64,000 nucleotides of DNA from UBA6107 sp964459385 (GTDB taxonomy: Bacteria; Chloroflexota; Anaerolineae; Anaerolineales; Anaerolineaceae). The stretch is taken from NCBI GenBank assembly GCA_964459385.1, contig CAYWLG010000007.1, positions 124,001-188,000 on the forward strand. The letters are read 5' to 3'. The notes below the pieces were generated by a model. The model did not search any database, was not told the DNA's origin, and worked only from the letters and a program-made list of their open reading frames with translations. Position numbers and translations under genes: made by a program. Shown here piece by piece: positions 8,132 to 14,910 of this stretch (its first letter is position 1; each line of letters opens with the position of its first letter).

Positions 8132-8605
8132 ATGAAGAAAACAATTTTATTGTTTGTTACAACCTTATTCGTGCTCGCTGCCGTTTTTGCAGCCATCCCT
8201 GTTCAAACTGCAAAAGCAGATGGGCCAGGCGGTGGCTATGAAGATATTACGCCGCCCTTTGCCACTTCTGGCAGTTACGAACGCATCCCTGCAGATAAAT
8301 TTGAAGGATCAGTAGAAGCGAACGGAATGTATCTGCCCAAATGGGATGATCTCGGTGCTATGCAGTACCATTATGAAATCCTCCAAGTTACCGGCAGCGG
8401 CTATACCACCGTCAAATTCATTTTCAAGAAATGGTATTTTGGTTGGGATGGAGCAATCTACCGCTGGACCGGGACAAAATGGGCAAAGGTTTATACAACG
8501 ATGGAACTGGGCGTTGAAGATGGACCGACCTACGCGACCGCCAATGTGAGCGAAGGATATTACGCTTTATTGGTCTGGTACAGTGGGGTCGAGAAAAAAC
8601 GCTAA
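8132..8605 (+). CDS. Small secreted protein of unknown function
   Basis: A 157-residue protein with a clear Sec signal peptide: MKK start, hydrophobic core LLFVTTLFVLAAVFAAI, and a probable cleavage after TAKA around residue 29. The mature part is rich in Tyr, Trp and Gly and contains repeated aromatic beta-strand-like segments (FIFKKWYFGWDG, YRWTGTKW, YYALLVWYSG). I do not recognise a family; an all-beta extracellular fold is likely. The Shine-Dalgarno GGAGGAAGG is strong but partly in a hairpin. No terminator of its own is seen; the tRNA-derived repeat array lies directly downstream in opposite transcription sense. Confidence 0.75.
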   Translation: MKKTILLFVTTLFVLAAVFAAIPVQTAKADGPGGGYEDITPPFATSGSYERIPADKFEGSVEANGMYLPKWDDLGAMQYHYEILQVTGSGYTTVKFIFKKWYFGWDGAIYRWTGTKWAKVYTTMELGVEDGPTYATANVSEGYYALLVWYSGVEKKR

Positions 8606-8635
8606 TAACTAAGCTAAAACTATTGCCTGTAATTT

Positions 8636-9032
8636 GATGGATCAAAAAAGACCCCTTGGGGTCTTTAGAGCGGGCGATGGGACTCAAATAGCATCCCCCT
8701 TGCGGGGGCCCGCGAAGATGGATCAAAAAAGACCCCAAAGGGTCTTTAGAGCGGGCGATGGGACTCGAATAACATCCCCCTTGTGGGGGGCCCGCGAAGA
8801 TGGATCTAAGAGCGGGCGATGGGACTCGAATAGCATCCCCCTTGTGGGGGCCTGCGAAGATGGATCAAAAAAGACCCCAAAGGGTCTTTAGAGCGGGCGA
8901 TGGGACTCGAATAGCATCCCCCTTGCGGGGGCCCGCGAAGATGGATCAAAAAAGACCCCAAGGGGTCTTTAGAGCGGGCGATGGGACTTGGATAGCATCC
9001 CCCTTGTGGGGGCCTACGAAGATGGAACTAAG
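8636..9032 (-). repeat. Tandem array of tRNA-Gly 3'-end/terminator units
   Basis: Five imperfect tandem copies: 8636-8716, 8717-8798, 8799-8858, 8859-8939, 8940-9020; a partial sixth at 9021 runs into the real tRNA. Read on the minus strand each copy contains about 20 nt matching the tRNA-Gly 3' end (half of the T-loop, the T-stem 3' strand and the acceptor 3' strand), then a hairpin of AAAGACC-type arms followed by TTTTTT, then a spacer and a second hairpin (CCCCC/GGGGG arms). The copy at 8799-8858 lacks the terminator hairpin, as does the junction with the true tRNA. Copies differ by a few point changes, including compensated loop changes. The four complete hairpins would act as serial terminators for the tRNA. 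Confidence 0.9.
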
Positions 9033-9104
9033 AGCGGGCGATGGGACTCGAACCCACGAATATCAGCTTGGAAGGCTGACGCCTTACCACTTGGCGACGC
9101 CCGC
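9033..9104 (-). tRNA. tRNA-Gly(TCC)
   Basis: 72 nt on the minus strand. The 7-bp acceptor GCGGGCG/CGCCCGC is perfect. The D-arm is GCC/GGC, and the anticodon stem TCAGC/GCTGA encloses the loop CTTCCAA, giving anticodon TCC at 34-36. The variable loop is 5 nt, and the T-arm has loop TTCGAGT with one G-T pair. The discriminator is T. CCA is not encoded. A strong promoter lies 17 nt upstream. Confidence 0.96.
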
Positions 9105-9120
9105 ATATGTTGCGTGGGTT

Positions 9121-9149
9121 ATTATAACCAAAAATTGCCCGGCTGTGAA
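9121..9149 (-). promoter_or_regulatory. Promoter of tRNA-Gly
   Basis: Minus strand TTCACA (9144-9149), a 17-nt spacer and a perfect TATAAT (9121-9126), placing the RNA start about 10 nt before the tRNA 5' end. Confidence 0.8.
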
Positions 9150-9150
9150 T

Positions 9151-9184
9151 AAATACCGGCTCCTCATTTGAGGAACCGGTATTT
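9151..9184 (-). terminator. Terminator of the lipoprotein gene
   Basis: A 9-bp arm AAATACCGG/CCGGTATTT (9151-9159 with 9176-9184) plus inner CCTC/GAGG pairing, 8 nt after the stop codon. It has only a short T-rich tail. It separates the lipoprotein gene from the tRNA promoter. Confidence 0.7.
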
Positions 9185-9192
9185 GTCTGTTG

Positions 9193-9579
9193 CTATTCCT
9201 TGAAGGTGAAGTTGATGCCTGAGACCAGCCATCCGTCGTTGGCCTGATCCATAATGAGTGTGACGTAATAGGTTTCATTGCCAATGGAGGCTTCGCCATC
9301 CACCTGAGCCTGACCGTTCGTCACATTGGTGGAAGTGAACTTCCAGCTTTCAAAACCACGTGGGGCGGTGAAATCTGCCCAGGCTGAGCTGTCACCGATT
9401 TCGTCCTGCACGTTGGAGGCCAGCAAATTCCAGGAAGTTGTATTATCCTGATCTTTCAACGCCTGCATGAAAGAATTGGCAGTATCACCGGCCGATTTCA
9501 ACCCTGAGACTGCGCTGCAAGCGGTCAGGCTGAGGATGAGAAGGATAAAAACACTAATTACCAGTACCTTGTTTTTCAT
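9193..9579 (-). CDS. Small lipoprotein, NTF2/DUF4878-like
   Basis: A 128-residue predicted lipoprotein. A hydrophobic signal is followed by the lipobox LTAC near residue 20, so Cys would be acylated and the protein held at the outer face of the membrane. The mature part begins with a helix (FMQALKDQD) followed by beta-strands (ASIGNETYYVTLIMDQANDGWLVSGI). This pattern resembles the NTF2-like DUF4878 fold; no catalytic motif is visible. Met 9579 is used because the signal peptide starts there and AGGAG lies upstream; in-frame codons further upstream have no signal-like context. An inverted repeat covers its -10 box. Confidence 0.7.
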   Translation of the reverse strand: MKNKVLVISVFILLILSLTACSAVSGLKSAGDTANSFMQALKDQDNTTSWNLLASNVQDEIGDSSAWADFTAPRGFESWKFTSTNVTNGQAQVDGEASIGNETYYVTLIMDQANDGWLVSGINFTFKE

Positions 9580-9596
9580 ATAGTTCGTTTCTCCTA

Positions 9597-9619
9597 AATT
9601 GGATAAATTATATCCAATT
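9597..9619 (-). promoter_or_regulatory. Inverted repeat over the -10 box of the lipoprotein gene (operator-like)
   Basis: AATTGGATA (9597-9605) and TATCCAATT (9611-9619) form a perfect 9-bp inverted repeat with a 5-nt centre. On the minus strand TATAAT (9607-9612) lies inside it, so a dimeric regulator bound here would block RNA polymerase. The regulator is unknown. Confidence 0.55.
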
Positions 9620-9688
9620 ATTGCAAAAACTAAACAAAAATACAAGTACTGAGTTTTCGATTGGCAAATATTGGTCTGACGGAAAATT

Positions 9689-10549
9689 TCAGGCACGCAC
9701 AATGGCGTCGGTCATGCGCGCTGTACGCACGATGGCTTCGACATCGTGAACACGCAAGATGTCCGCGCCGCGCACGATGCCCACGGCGCAAACGGCCGCT
9801 GTGCCTTCCACTCGTTGATCAGGGGGCAGATTGAGCGTGTAGCCGATGAAAGACTTTCGTGAGGGGCCGAGCAAGACGGGGTAACCCAGCGTTTTGATCT
9901 CATCCAGATGGTTGACCAGCGCCAGGTTTTGTTCACGGCTTTTGCCAAAGCCGATGCCGGGGTCAAGGATGATCTGGCTGTCTGTTATGCCGGCAGCGTG
10001 AGCCAAAACAACACTTTGCAGCAGTTCTGTTTTCACGTCTTCGATGAGATCAATATAGTCGGACCCCAAATAAGTGCCGCCCAGGCCGGCCTGGATATGA
10101 ACGTGTTCGGCTTTGCTGCGGTTGTGCATGATCACCACAGGGGCTTTGGCAGCCGCGACCACCGCTGCCATATCAGCATCGGCGCGCAGCCCCCAAACGT
10201 CATTCACCCAGTGAGCCCCGGCTGTCAGAGCGGCTTCGGCCACTTTGGCTTTATACGTGTCAACCGAAAGCAGCGTTTCAGGGTATTGCTGCGACAAGGC
10301 CGAGATCACCGGCAAAACACGCTCCAATTCTTCTTGTGCGCTCACCACCTGCGAGCCGGGGCGGGTGGATTCTCCGCCGATGTCCAGAATGTCTGCGCCG
10401 GACTCAATAAATCGCCCGGCCTGTTCCAGTGCCGCGCTGATGTAGTCTTGCTGTTCCAGCAGACCATCGCCCGAAAAACTGTCAGGGGTAACGTTAAGAA
10501 TACCCATGACGTAGGTTTTCTGGCCGTAGGTCAGAGTAGGATCAGGCAT
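9689..10549 (-). CDS. folP: Dihydropteroate synthase
   Basis: A 286-residue dihydropteroate synthase, which joins p-aminobenzoate to hydroxymethyl-dihydropterin diphosphate in folate synthesis. Signatures: MGILNVTPDSFSGDG near the N-terminus, DILDIGGESTRPG, SVDTYKA, VIMHN, LDPGIGFGKS and LGPSRKSFIG. ATG 10549 is chosen because GAGGTGG precedes it and it overlaps the stop of folK by 8 nt; in-frame codons upstream lie inside folK. It is the last gene of the operon that starts at the class-I amidotransferase. Confidence 0.96.
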   Translation of the reverse strand: MPDPTLTYGQKTYVMGILNVTPDSFSGDGLLEQQDYISAALEQAGRFIESGADILDIGGESTRPGSQVVSAQEELERVLPVISALSQQYPETLLSVDTYKAKVAEAALTAGAHWVNDVWGLRADADMAAVVAAAKAPVVIMHNRSKAEHVHIQAGLGGTYLGSDYIDLIEDVKTELLQSVVLAHAAGITDSQIILDPGIGFGKSREQNLALVNHLDEIKTLGYPVLLGPSRKSFIGYTLNLPPDQRVEGTAAVCAVGIVRGADILRVHDVEAIVRTARMTDAIVRA

Positions 10550-11036
10550 TTTCCACCTCAATCTTTTGAATGCCTCTGCTATCGAGTGCAGCGCACAACG
10601 CGGCGATGGTCAGGTTTTGCGTGGGCGGGATCAGGTCAGGTGCGATTTCGGCGAACGGCACCAGCACGAAGGCACGCTCAAACAGGCGCGGGTGCGGCAG
10701 GGTCAGCTCAGGGCTTTCAAATAAGCTGTCCCCATAAAGGAGCAGATCAATATCGATCAGGCGCGGGCCGTAACGCAGGCTGGGAACACGCCCCATCTCT
10801 ACTTCAATTTGTTTGACCAGATGCAAAATTTCCAGCGGCTCCAGGCTGGAACGAGCCTCGACCACCTGATTGTAGAAGGCGGGCTGCTCGGTGATGCCCC
10901 AGGGTGGGGTTTCGTAAATATGAGAGGCGTTTATTGGGGTGAAAAGTTCACCCAAACGGCGGCGCGCTTCTGCCAGGTTGGCAGCGCGATCACCCAAATT
11001 CGTGCCCAGGGCCAGGTAAAGGGGCAGCAGGTTCAT
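10542..11036 (-). CDS. folK: 2-amino-4-hydroxy-6-hydroxymethyldihydropteridine pyrophosphokinase
   Basis: A 164-residue HPPK, which transfers pyrophosphate from ATP to hydroxymethyl-dihydropterin just before the FolP step. LYLALGTNLGDRAANL is the N-terminal signature; LRYGPRLIDIDLLLYG contains the two metal-binding Asp residues, and LPHPRLFERAFVL follows. Start ATG 11036 overlaps the stop of the upstream gene by 4 nt (ATGA), and folP overlaps its own 3' end, so translation is probably coupled. No fused FolB domain is present. Confidence 0.96.
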   Translation of the reverse strand: MNLLPLYLALGTNLGDRAANLAEARRRLGELFTPINASHIYETPPWGITEQPAFYNQVVEARSSLEPLEILHLVKQIEVEMGRVPSLRYGPRLIDIDLLLYGDSLFESPELTLPHPRLFERAFVLVPFAEIAPDLIPPTQNLTIAALCAALDSRGIQKIEVENA

Positions 11037-11719
11037 ACGCGTTCGACCCACACCCCGTAAAGATTGCCCTCGCTATCCAGATCGGCGACCAGACCGTTTT
11101 TCTTGTGGGTCTGATTGAGGCTGTGAATCACATCCACCAGAGCAGCCAGGGCGCCTGATTCTGGCGTGGCGGATTTGGCCCAGGTGGCTGAGGCAAAACG
11201 GCTGCCGCTTTTGCCGGGTCTCTTTTGCGTTTTGGCTTGCAGAGAAAGTGTGTGCAGTTCTTCCGGTTTTCGCCCGGCCGAAGTGAGCTGATTTTCCAAC
11301 AGCGCCAGCAGGTCATTTTCAGTAGCGGAAAGGTGCTGGACGAAGAGATGATTCAGGTAGGCTTGCGGAACCTGGTTGTAATAGCCGATCACAGCCGGTG
11401 CGGCCAGCAGGAGGACAGAACTGGTTCGTTCAGCCTCACTGATCAGCAAGATCAGGCGGCGCTCGCCGGTGGCAATCTCACGAAAAGACTGCTGCACGGC
11501 AAAGAGTTCGCTGCGCTGCCAGTTGGGCCAGGGATAGAGCAGCACAGCCGCATCGGCGCCGGGCAGATCGGTGAAACGCAGGTGGGCGTCAGCCGAAAGC
11601 ACGATGATCTCGTCCAGCCAGCGCGGCTGGATGTGGAGAGATTTCAGCCACGAGTCCAGGCTTTGGTCTTGTGGTATATGCGCTGCGGCCAGTAAGAAGG
11701 GTTGGGTGAGTTCAGGCAT
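11033..11719 (-). CDS. Degenerate thiolase-fold protein of unknown function
   Basis: A 228-residue protein in an amino-acid/folate operon. Its middle (AVQQSFREIATGERRLILLI, near residues 75-95) looks like the thiolase helix-strand pair that normally follows the catalytic Cys. Its C-terminus (NGLVADLDSEGNLYGVWVERV) lines up with the thiolase tail, where a Cys-x-Gly-Gly motif normally sits before VVER. Neither the nucleophilic Cys nor the Cys/Gly tail motif is present, and thiolases are about 390 residues long, so an active thiolase is unlikely. The match is inferred by eye. It overlaps hom by 8 nt and folK by 4 nt, so it is translated with them. Confidence 0.5.
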   Translation of the reverse strand: MPELTQPFLLAAAHIPQDQSLDSWLKSLHIQPRWLDEIIVLSADAHLRFTDLPGADAAVLLYPWPNWQRSELFAVQQSFREIATGERRLILLISEAERTSSVLLLAAPAVIGYYNQVPQAYLNHLFVQHLSATENDLLALLENQLTSAGRKPEELHTLSLQAKTQKRPGKSGSRFASATWAKSATPESGALAALVDVIHSLNQTHKKNGLVADLDSEGNLYGVWVERV

Positions 11720-12743
11720 TGCGCTCCGCGTTGATCAGGTCGGCCAGCAGCCCGTAGGCCGTGGTCATGGGGCTGGGGTTGCTTTCGACGATGCCCAGAC
11801 CGGGCAGACAGTCGGTCTCAAACTGCACGTAAGAACTGGTGCCATTGATGCTGTAAAGCGGCGAGGAGGGATCGACCCGCTCGGGAGCCACTTTGGCGTT
11901 CAGTTTGCCATCCTCAAGGTGGCAGGAGCAGACCAGCTTCCAGCGCTGACCGGCAGCCAGCGCAGCGGCGATCATTGGCGGGGTGATGTCACGGATGCCG
12001 GTGCGGTCTACCTGATCGGGTTTGAGGGGCATTCCCATGATCACCGTCGAGAGCGCGGCTACCTTGATCGAAGCGTCCCAGCCATCAATATCGGCACTGG
12101 GGTCGGTTTCGGTGATGCCGATGGATTTGGCGTAGTCTACTGCCTCCTCAAAGCTCTTGCCGTTTTCCATCAGTTCAAGCAGAATGTTGGTGCAGGAGTT
12201 GAGGATGCCGTGAAAGCCTCTTAGTTCAATGGCCGGCAGCGGCCCGCGAAAGAGCGAAAAGATCGGTGCGCCATCCATGACGGCCGATTCAAACAAGAAA
12301 CGCCTGCCATTGGCGGCGGCCAGATCCATCAATTCGCGATAAGCGTGCACCACCGGGCCTTTGTTGGCGGTAATGGCGTGCATGCCGTGGATGAGGGCAG
12401 TGCGCAAATGATCGACGGCCGGCTGGCCGTTTTGGTGGTTGACGGGCGAGTTTTCGAACATCACATCGGCCCCGCAGATGCGGATGAATTCGAGGATGGA
12501 GGCGGGCTCTGGCACCTTTGAAAGGCTTTGCAGCGAAGCGCCGCTATCGGCGATCTCAATTGCCTGCATGCCGTCCAAGCCGGCGGGATCAATCGCCATG
12601 CCGTGGTGGGCAGTGGCGATGGCGACAATGCGGGTGCTGAAGCCAAACTCCTTTTGCAGCAGGGCTTGTTTTGTATCCAGTAAACGGGTCAGGGCTTTGG
12701 CTACGTTGCCAAAACCGACCAGTGCGAGTTTCACTTCTTTCAT
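11712..12743 (-). CDS. hom: Homoserine dehydrogenase
   Basis: A 343-residue enzyme reducing aspartate semialdehyde to homoserine in Thr/Met synthesis. The N-terminal Rossmann motif is LALVGFGNVAKAL. ITANKGPVV (around residue 135) matches the ANKGP motif of the family. DADPSADIDGWDAS-like catalytic region is present as TDPSADIDGWDASIK, containing the conserved Asp and Lys residues. There is no C-terminal ACT domain, so threonine feedback through ACT is not expected. Start ATG 12743 follows a Shine-Dalgarno GGAGG region. It lies in an operon with murI, folK and folP. Confidence 0.9.
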   Translation of the reverse strand: MKEVKLALVGFGNVAKALTRLLDTKQALLQKEFGFSTRIVAIATAHHGMAIDPAGLDGMQAIEIADSGASLQSLSKVPEPASILEFIRICGADVMFENSPVNHQNGQPAVDHLRTALIHGMHAITANKGPVVHAYRELMDLAAANGRRFLFESAVMDGAPIFSLFRGPLPAIELRGFHGILNSCTNILLELMENGKSFEEAVDYAKSIGITETDPSADIDGWDASIKVAALSTVIMGMPLKPDQVDRTGIRDITPPMIAAALAAGQRWKLVCSCHLEDGKLNAKVAPERVDPSSPLYSINGTSSYVQFETDCLPGLGIVESNPSPMTTAYGLLADLINAERNA

Positions 12744-12785
12744 GGCTTTTCCTCCACAGGGTGAGCAGGATGGTTCGTTGAGATG

Positions 12786-13604
12786 TCAGGCAGAGAGTTT
12801 ACCGTGTTGCCAAAAGACCTGCTGCACCTGACCGCTTTCCCCTAAAAACTGCGGCAGCAGGGTCTGCATCGAGGCCGGGTCGGCGCTGGTCAGATATTCT
12901 ACATCGGATCTAGCGGTGCCTTCTTGCAGCCAGCCATGCTCTTCGAGCAAGCGTTTGGTCTGGCGTGCCACAGCGGGGGCCGGGTCAATGACACGCACGT
13001 TTGGCCCGACGATCTCTTGGATGAGCGGAATGACGAAGGGGTAATGCGTGCAGCCCAACACCACCGTGTCGATGTTCTGGGCCAGCATGGGCTGCAAAGC
13101 GTTGCTGAGAATTTGGCGGGTTTCGCTCCCGTTCAGGTTTCCCTTTTCGATCTGCGGCACAAGGCCGATGCAGGGATTCTGCAGCAGGGTGACTCCCTGA
13201 GCGAAGCGCTCGACCACGGAGGCATAAAGCGCGCCCTGAAAGGTGGCATAAGTGGCCAGCACGCCTACCACGCCGGTGTGGGTGTGTTCGGCGGCCGGTT
13301 TGACGGCCGGTTCCATGCCCACGATGGGCACGGTCGGGAAGGTCTCTCTAAGCGGGTGCAGAGCGGCCACGGAGGCGGTGTTGCAGGCCACCACGATCAG
13401 TTTGGCGCCTTTCTGCAGCAGGAATCGCACCGCTTCGATGGAGAAAGCGCGCACTTCTTCCAGCGAGCGCTGACCGTAGGGCACGTGCCCCTGATCGCCG
13501 AAGTAGATTACCGGCTGGGCCGGCATCAGTTCGCGGATGGACCGCAAAACCGACAGGCCCCCCAGACCTGAGTCGAAAACGCCAATGAGATTTTGGTCTT
13601 CCAT
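12786..13604 (-). CDS. murI: Glutamate racemase
   Basis: A 272-residue glutamate racemase, supplying D-glutamate for peptidoglycan. IGVFDSGLGGLSVL near the N-terminus, YFGDQGHVPYG, VVACNTASVAAL with the first catalytic Cys, and VLGCTHYPF with the second catalytic Cys are all present. Met 13604 is chosen because GGAGG lies 5 nt upstream; a longer frame upstream runs into the previous gene and carries no MurI sequence. Its presence shows that this organism makes peptidoglycan. Confidence 0.96.
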   Translation of the reverse strand: MEDQNLIGVFDSGLGGLSVLRSIRELMPAQPVIYFGDQGHVPYGQRSLEEVRAFSIEAVRFLLQKGAKLIVVACNTASVAALHPLRETFPTVPIVGMEPAVKPAAEHTHTGVVGVLATYATFQGALYASVVERFAQGVTLLQNPCIGLVPQIEKGNLNGSETRQILSNALQPMLAQNIDTVVLGCTHYPFVIPLIQEIVGPNVRVIDPAPAVARQTKRLLEEHGWLQEGTARSDVEYLTSADPASMQTLLPQFLGESGQVQQVFWQHGKLSA

Positions 13605-13618
13605 GTGCCTCCAATGGA

Positions 13619-14329
13619 TCAGGCTTTGGCTGCCTCGATGAACGCCTTGAACAGACGCCGGTGAGCGTCGCCTTTTTGCTGCAAACATTCAGGGTGCCAC
13701 TGCACCGCGCAGAAGAACTTTTTCGATCGGTCTTCCACGGCTTCGACCAGGCCATCTGTGGCGTGGGCCACAACCTGCAGCCCAGTGCCGATCTGCAGCG
13801 CTGCCTGATGATGAAAGCTGTTGACAGCGAGGCTCGTCTCAGCCAGGATGCCGTGAAGCAGCGACCCTGTCTCTATTGTAACCTCATGTACCAGTGAATC
13901 GCGCCCTTTCTCTTCTGGCGTGCTGTGGACGAGCGGCGATGGGTATTGGCTGGGCAGGTCGGTGTAGAGGGTGCCGCCGCGCGACACGTTGATGACCTGC
14001 ATGCCACGGCAAATGCCCAGCACGGGCAGGTCAACTTCAGCAGCGGCTTTCAACAATGCCAGTTCGAGATGGTCGCGCTCGGGCAGAATATCCAGACACT
14101 TTTCAGGCTGCCGAGCCGGGTAAAGGGCAGGGTCAATATCTCCACCGCCGGAGAGCAAGAGACCATTCAGGTGAGTCACCAGCGCAGGCAGAGCGGTGAG
14201 CGGAAAGCCAAGCGGGATCAGCAGCGGGGCGCCACCGGCAAGCTTTACCGCATCGCCATAGGCAGCGGGCAGACGATCATCATCCTTACTGTTCTTGCTG
14301 GCAGTGATGCCGATAAGGGGTGTTTTCAT
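13619..14329 (-). CDS. Class-I glutamine amidotransferase-like hydrolase (peptidase C26, PuuD-like)
   Basis: A 236-residue peptidase C26 family protein, as in gamma-glutamyl-GABA hydrolase PuuD. LSGGGDIDPALY (residues about 66-77), nucleophile elbow LGICRGMQVINV with catalytic Cys, SFHHQAA, and VQWHPE with the catalytic His are all visible. It would cleave gamma-glutamyl amide bonds of small molecules; the true substrate cannot be read from sequence. Start ATG 14329 has GGGAG 5 nt upstream. It is the first gene of the operon continuing to folP, 14 nt before murI, which also handles glutamate. Confidence 0.88.
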   Translation of the reverse strand: MKTPLIGITASKNSKDDDRLPAAYGDAVKLAGGAPLLIPLGFPLTALPALVTHLNGLLLSGGGDIDPALYPARQPEKCLDILPERDHLELALLKAAAEVDLPVLGICRGMQVINVSRGGTLYTDLPSQYPSPLVHSTPEEKGRDSLVHEVTIETGSLLHGILAETSLAVNSFHHQAALQIGTGLQVVAHATDGLVEAVEDRSKKFFCAVQWHPECLQQKGDAHRRLFKAFIEAAKA

Positions 14330-14347
14330 GGGATTCTCCCGGATTAA

Positions 14348-14385
14348 AACTCAAAAAGGCGCAGTCGCTGTTTTGGCTGCACCTT
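14348..14385 (-). terminator. Terminator after rplS
   Basis: On the minus strand a 9-bp stem (14377-14385 with 14356-14364, one wobble pair) runs into a T-rich tail (14348-14357). It separates rplS from the operon downstream. Confidence 0.8.
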
Positions 14386-14408
14386 GTGAATGAGCAATGG
14401 ATGAAAAG

Positions 14409-14756
14409 CTAGTTGAATTTCTGTTTGAGGCGGGCACTCTTGCCAGAGCGTTCGCGCAAAAAGTAGAGGCGGGAGCGGCGAACCTTGCTGGAGCGTTCCA
14501 CCACCACTTTGTCGATGCGGGGGCTGCGCAGCAGGAAGGTACGTTCCACGCCGATACCATTGCTGGCCACACGGCGAACGGTGAAAGTGGAGTCGTTGCC
14601 TCGGTTGTGCATGTAGAGGACGATCCCTTTGAATTCCTGAATACGTTCGCGGTTGCCTTCTTTGATCTTCACGTGAACAGAGACGGTATCGCCAGCATGT
14701 AACTGGGGGATATTTTCGTTCACGGGGGCGTCGTATGCTTTCAATAAATCGCTCAT
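14409..14756 (-). CDS. rplS: 50S ribosomal protein L19
   Basis: A 115-residue L19, a component of the large subunit at the 30S interface. HAGDTVSVHVKIKEGNRERI and QEFKGIVLYMHNRG are typical N-terminal segments, and RSKVRRSRLYFLRERSGKSA-like C-terminal residues match the family (SSKVRRSRLYFLRER). The length is normal. Unlike many bacteria, where rplS follows rimM-trmD, here it has its own extended -10 promoter and a terminator and stands alone. Confidence 0.97.
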   Translation of the reverse strand: MSDLLKAYDAPVNENIPQLHAGDTVSVHVKIKEGNRERIQEFKGIVLYMHNRGNDSTFTVRRVASNGIGVERTFLLRSPRIDKVVVERSSKVRRSRLYFLRERSGKSARLKQKFN

Positions 14757-14781
14757 GTTATCTACACCTTACGAAAGTTTT

Positions 14782-14799
14782 GCGCCATCTTCTCGGCGC
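14782..14799 (-). promoter_or_regulatory. Hairpin in the rplS leader
   Basis: GCGCC (14782-14786) pairs with GGCGC (14795-14799) in the roughly 45-nt untranslated leader of rplS. Ribosomal protein genes often carry feedback leaders; whether this is one is unknown. Confidence 0.35.
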
Positions 14800-14807
14800 G
14801 AAGCGGT

Positions 14808-14813
14808 ATTATA
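14808..14813 (-). promoter_or_regulatory. Extended -10 promoter of rplS
   Basis: Minus strand TGATATAAT gives an extended -10 (TATAAT at 14808-14813). The -35 region is poor, as usual for extended -10 promoters. Confidence 0.55.
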
Positions 14814-14910
14814 TCACAAAAATTCGTTATTAGGGATCAGCATTTGGTAATCAGGAGAAATTGGAAGATCATAACCCCGGTGCCTAGTCTCTGATCACTT
14901 ATACCTGATT

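Noticed and set aside
8636..9020. Possible CRISPR array
   Set aside because: The units are contiguous without unique spacers, contain terminators and tRNA 3' ends, and no cas gene is present.
8634..9171. Open frames across the repeat array on the + strand (about 85 and 123 codons)
   Set aside because: They translate the repeated DNA, give repeated peptides full of low-complexity charge, have no ribosome-binding site, and one runs through the tRNA gene.
11571..12224. + strand frame of 217 codons opposite hom
   Set aside because: Antisense shadow; hom has clear motifs.
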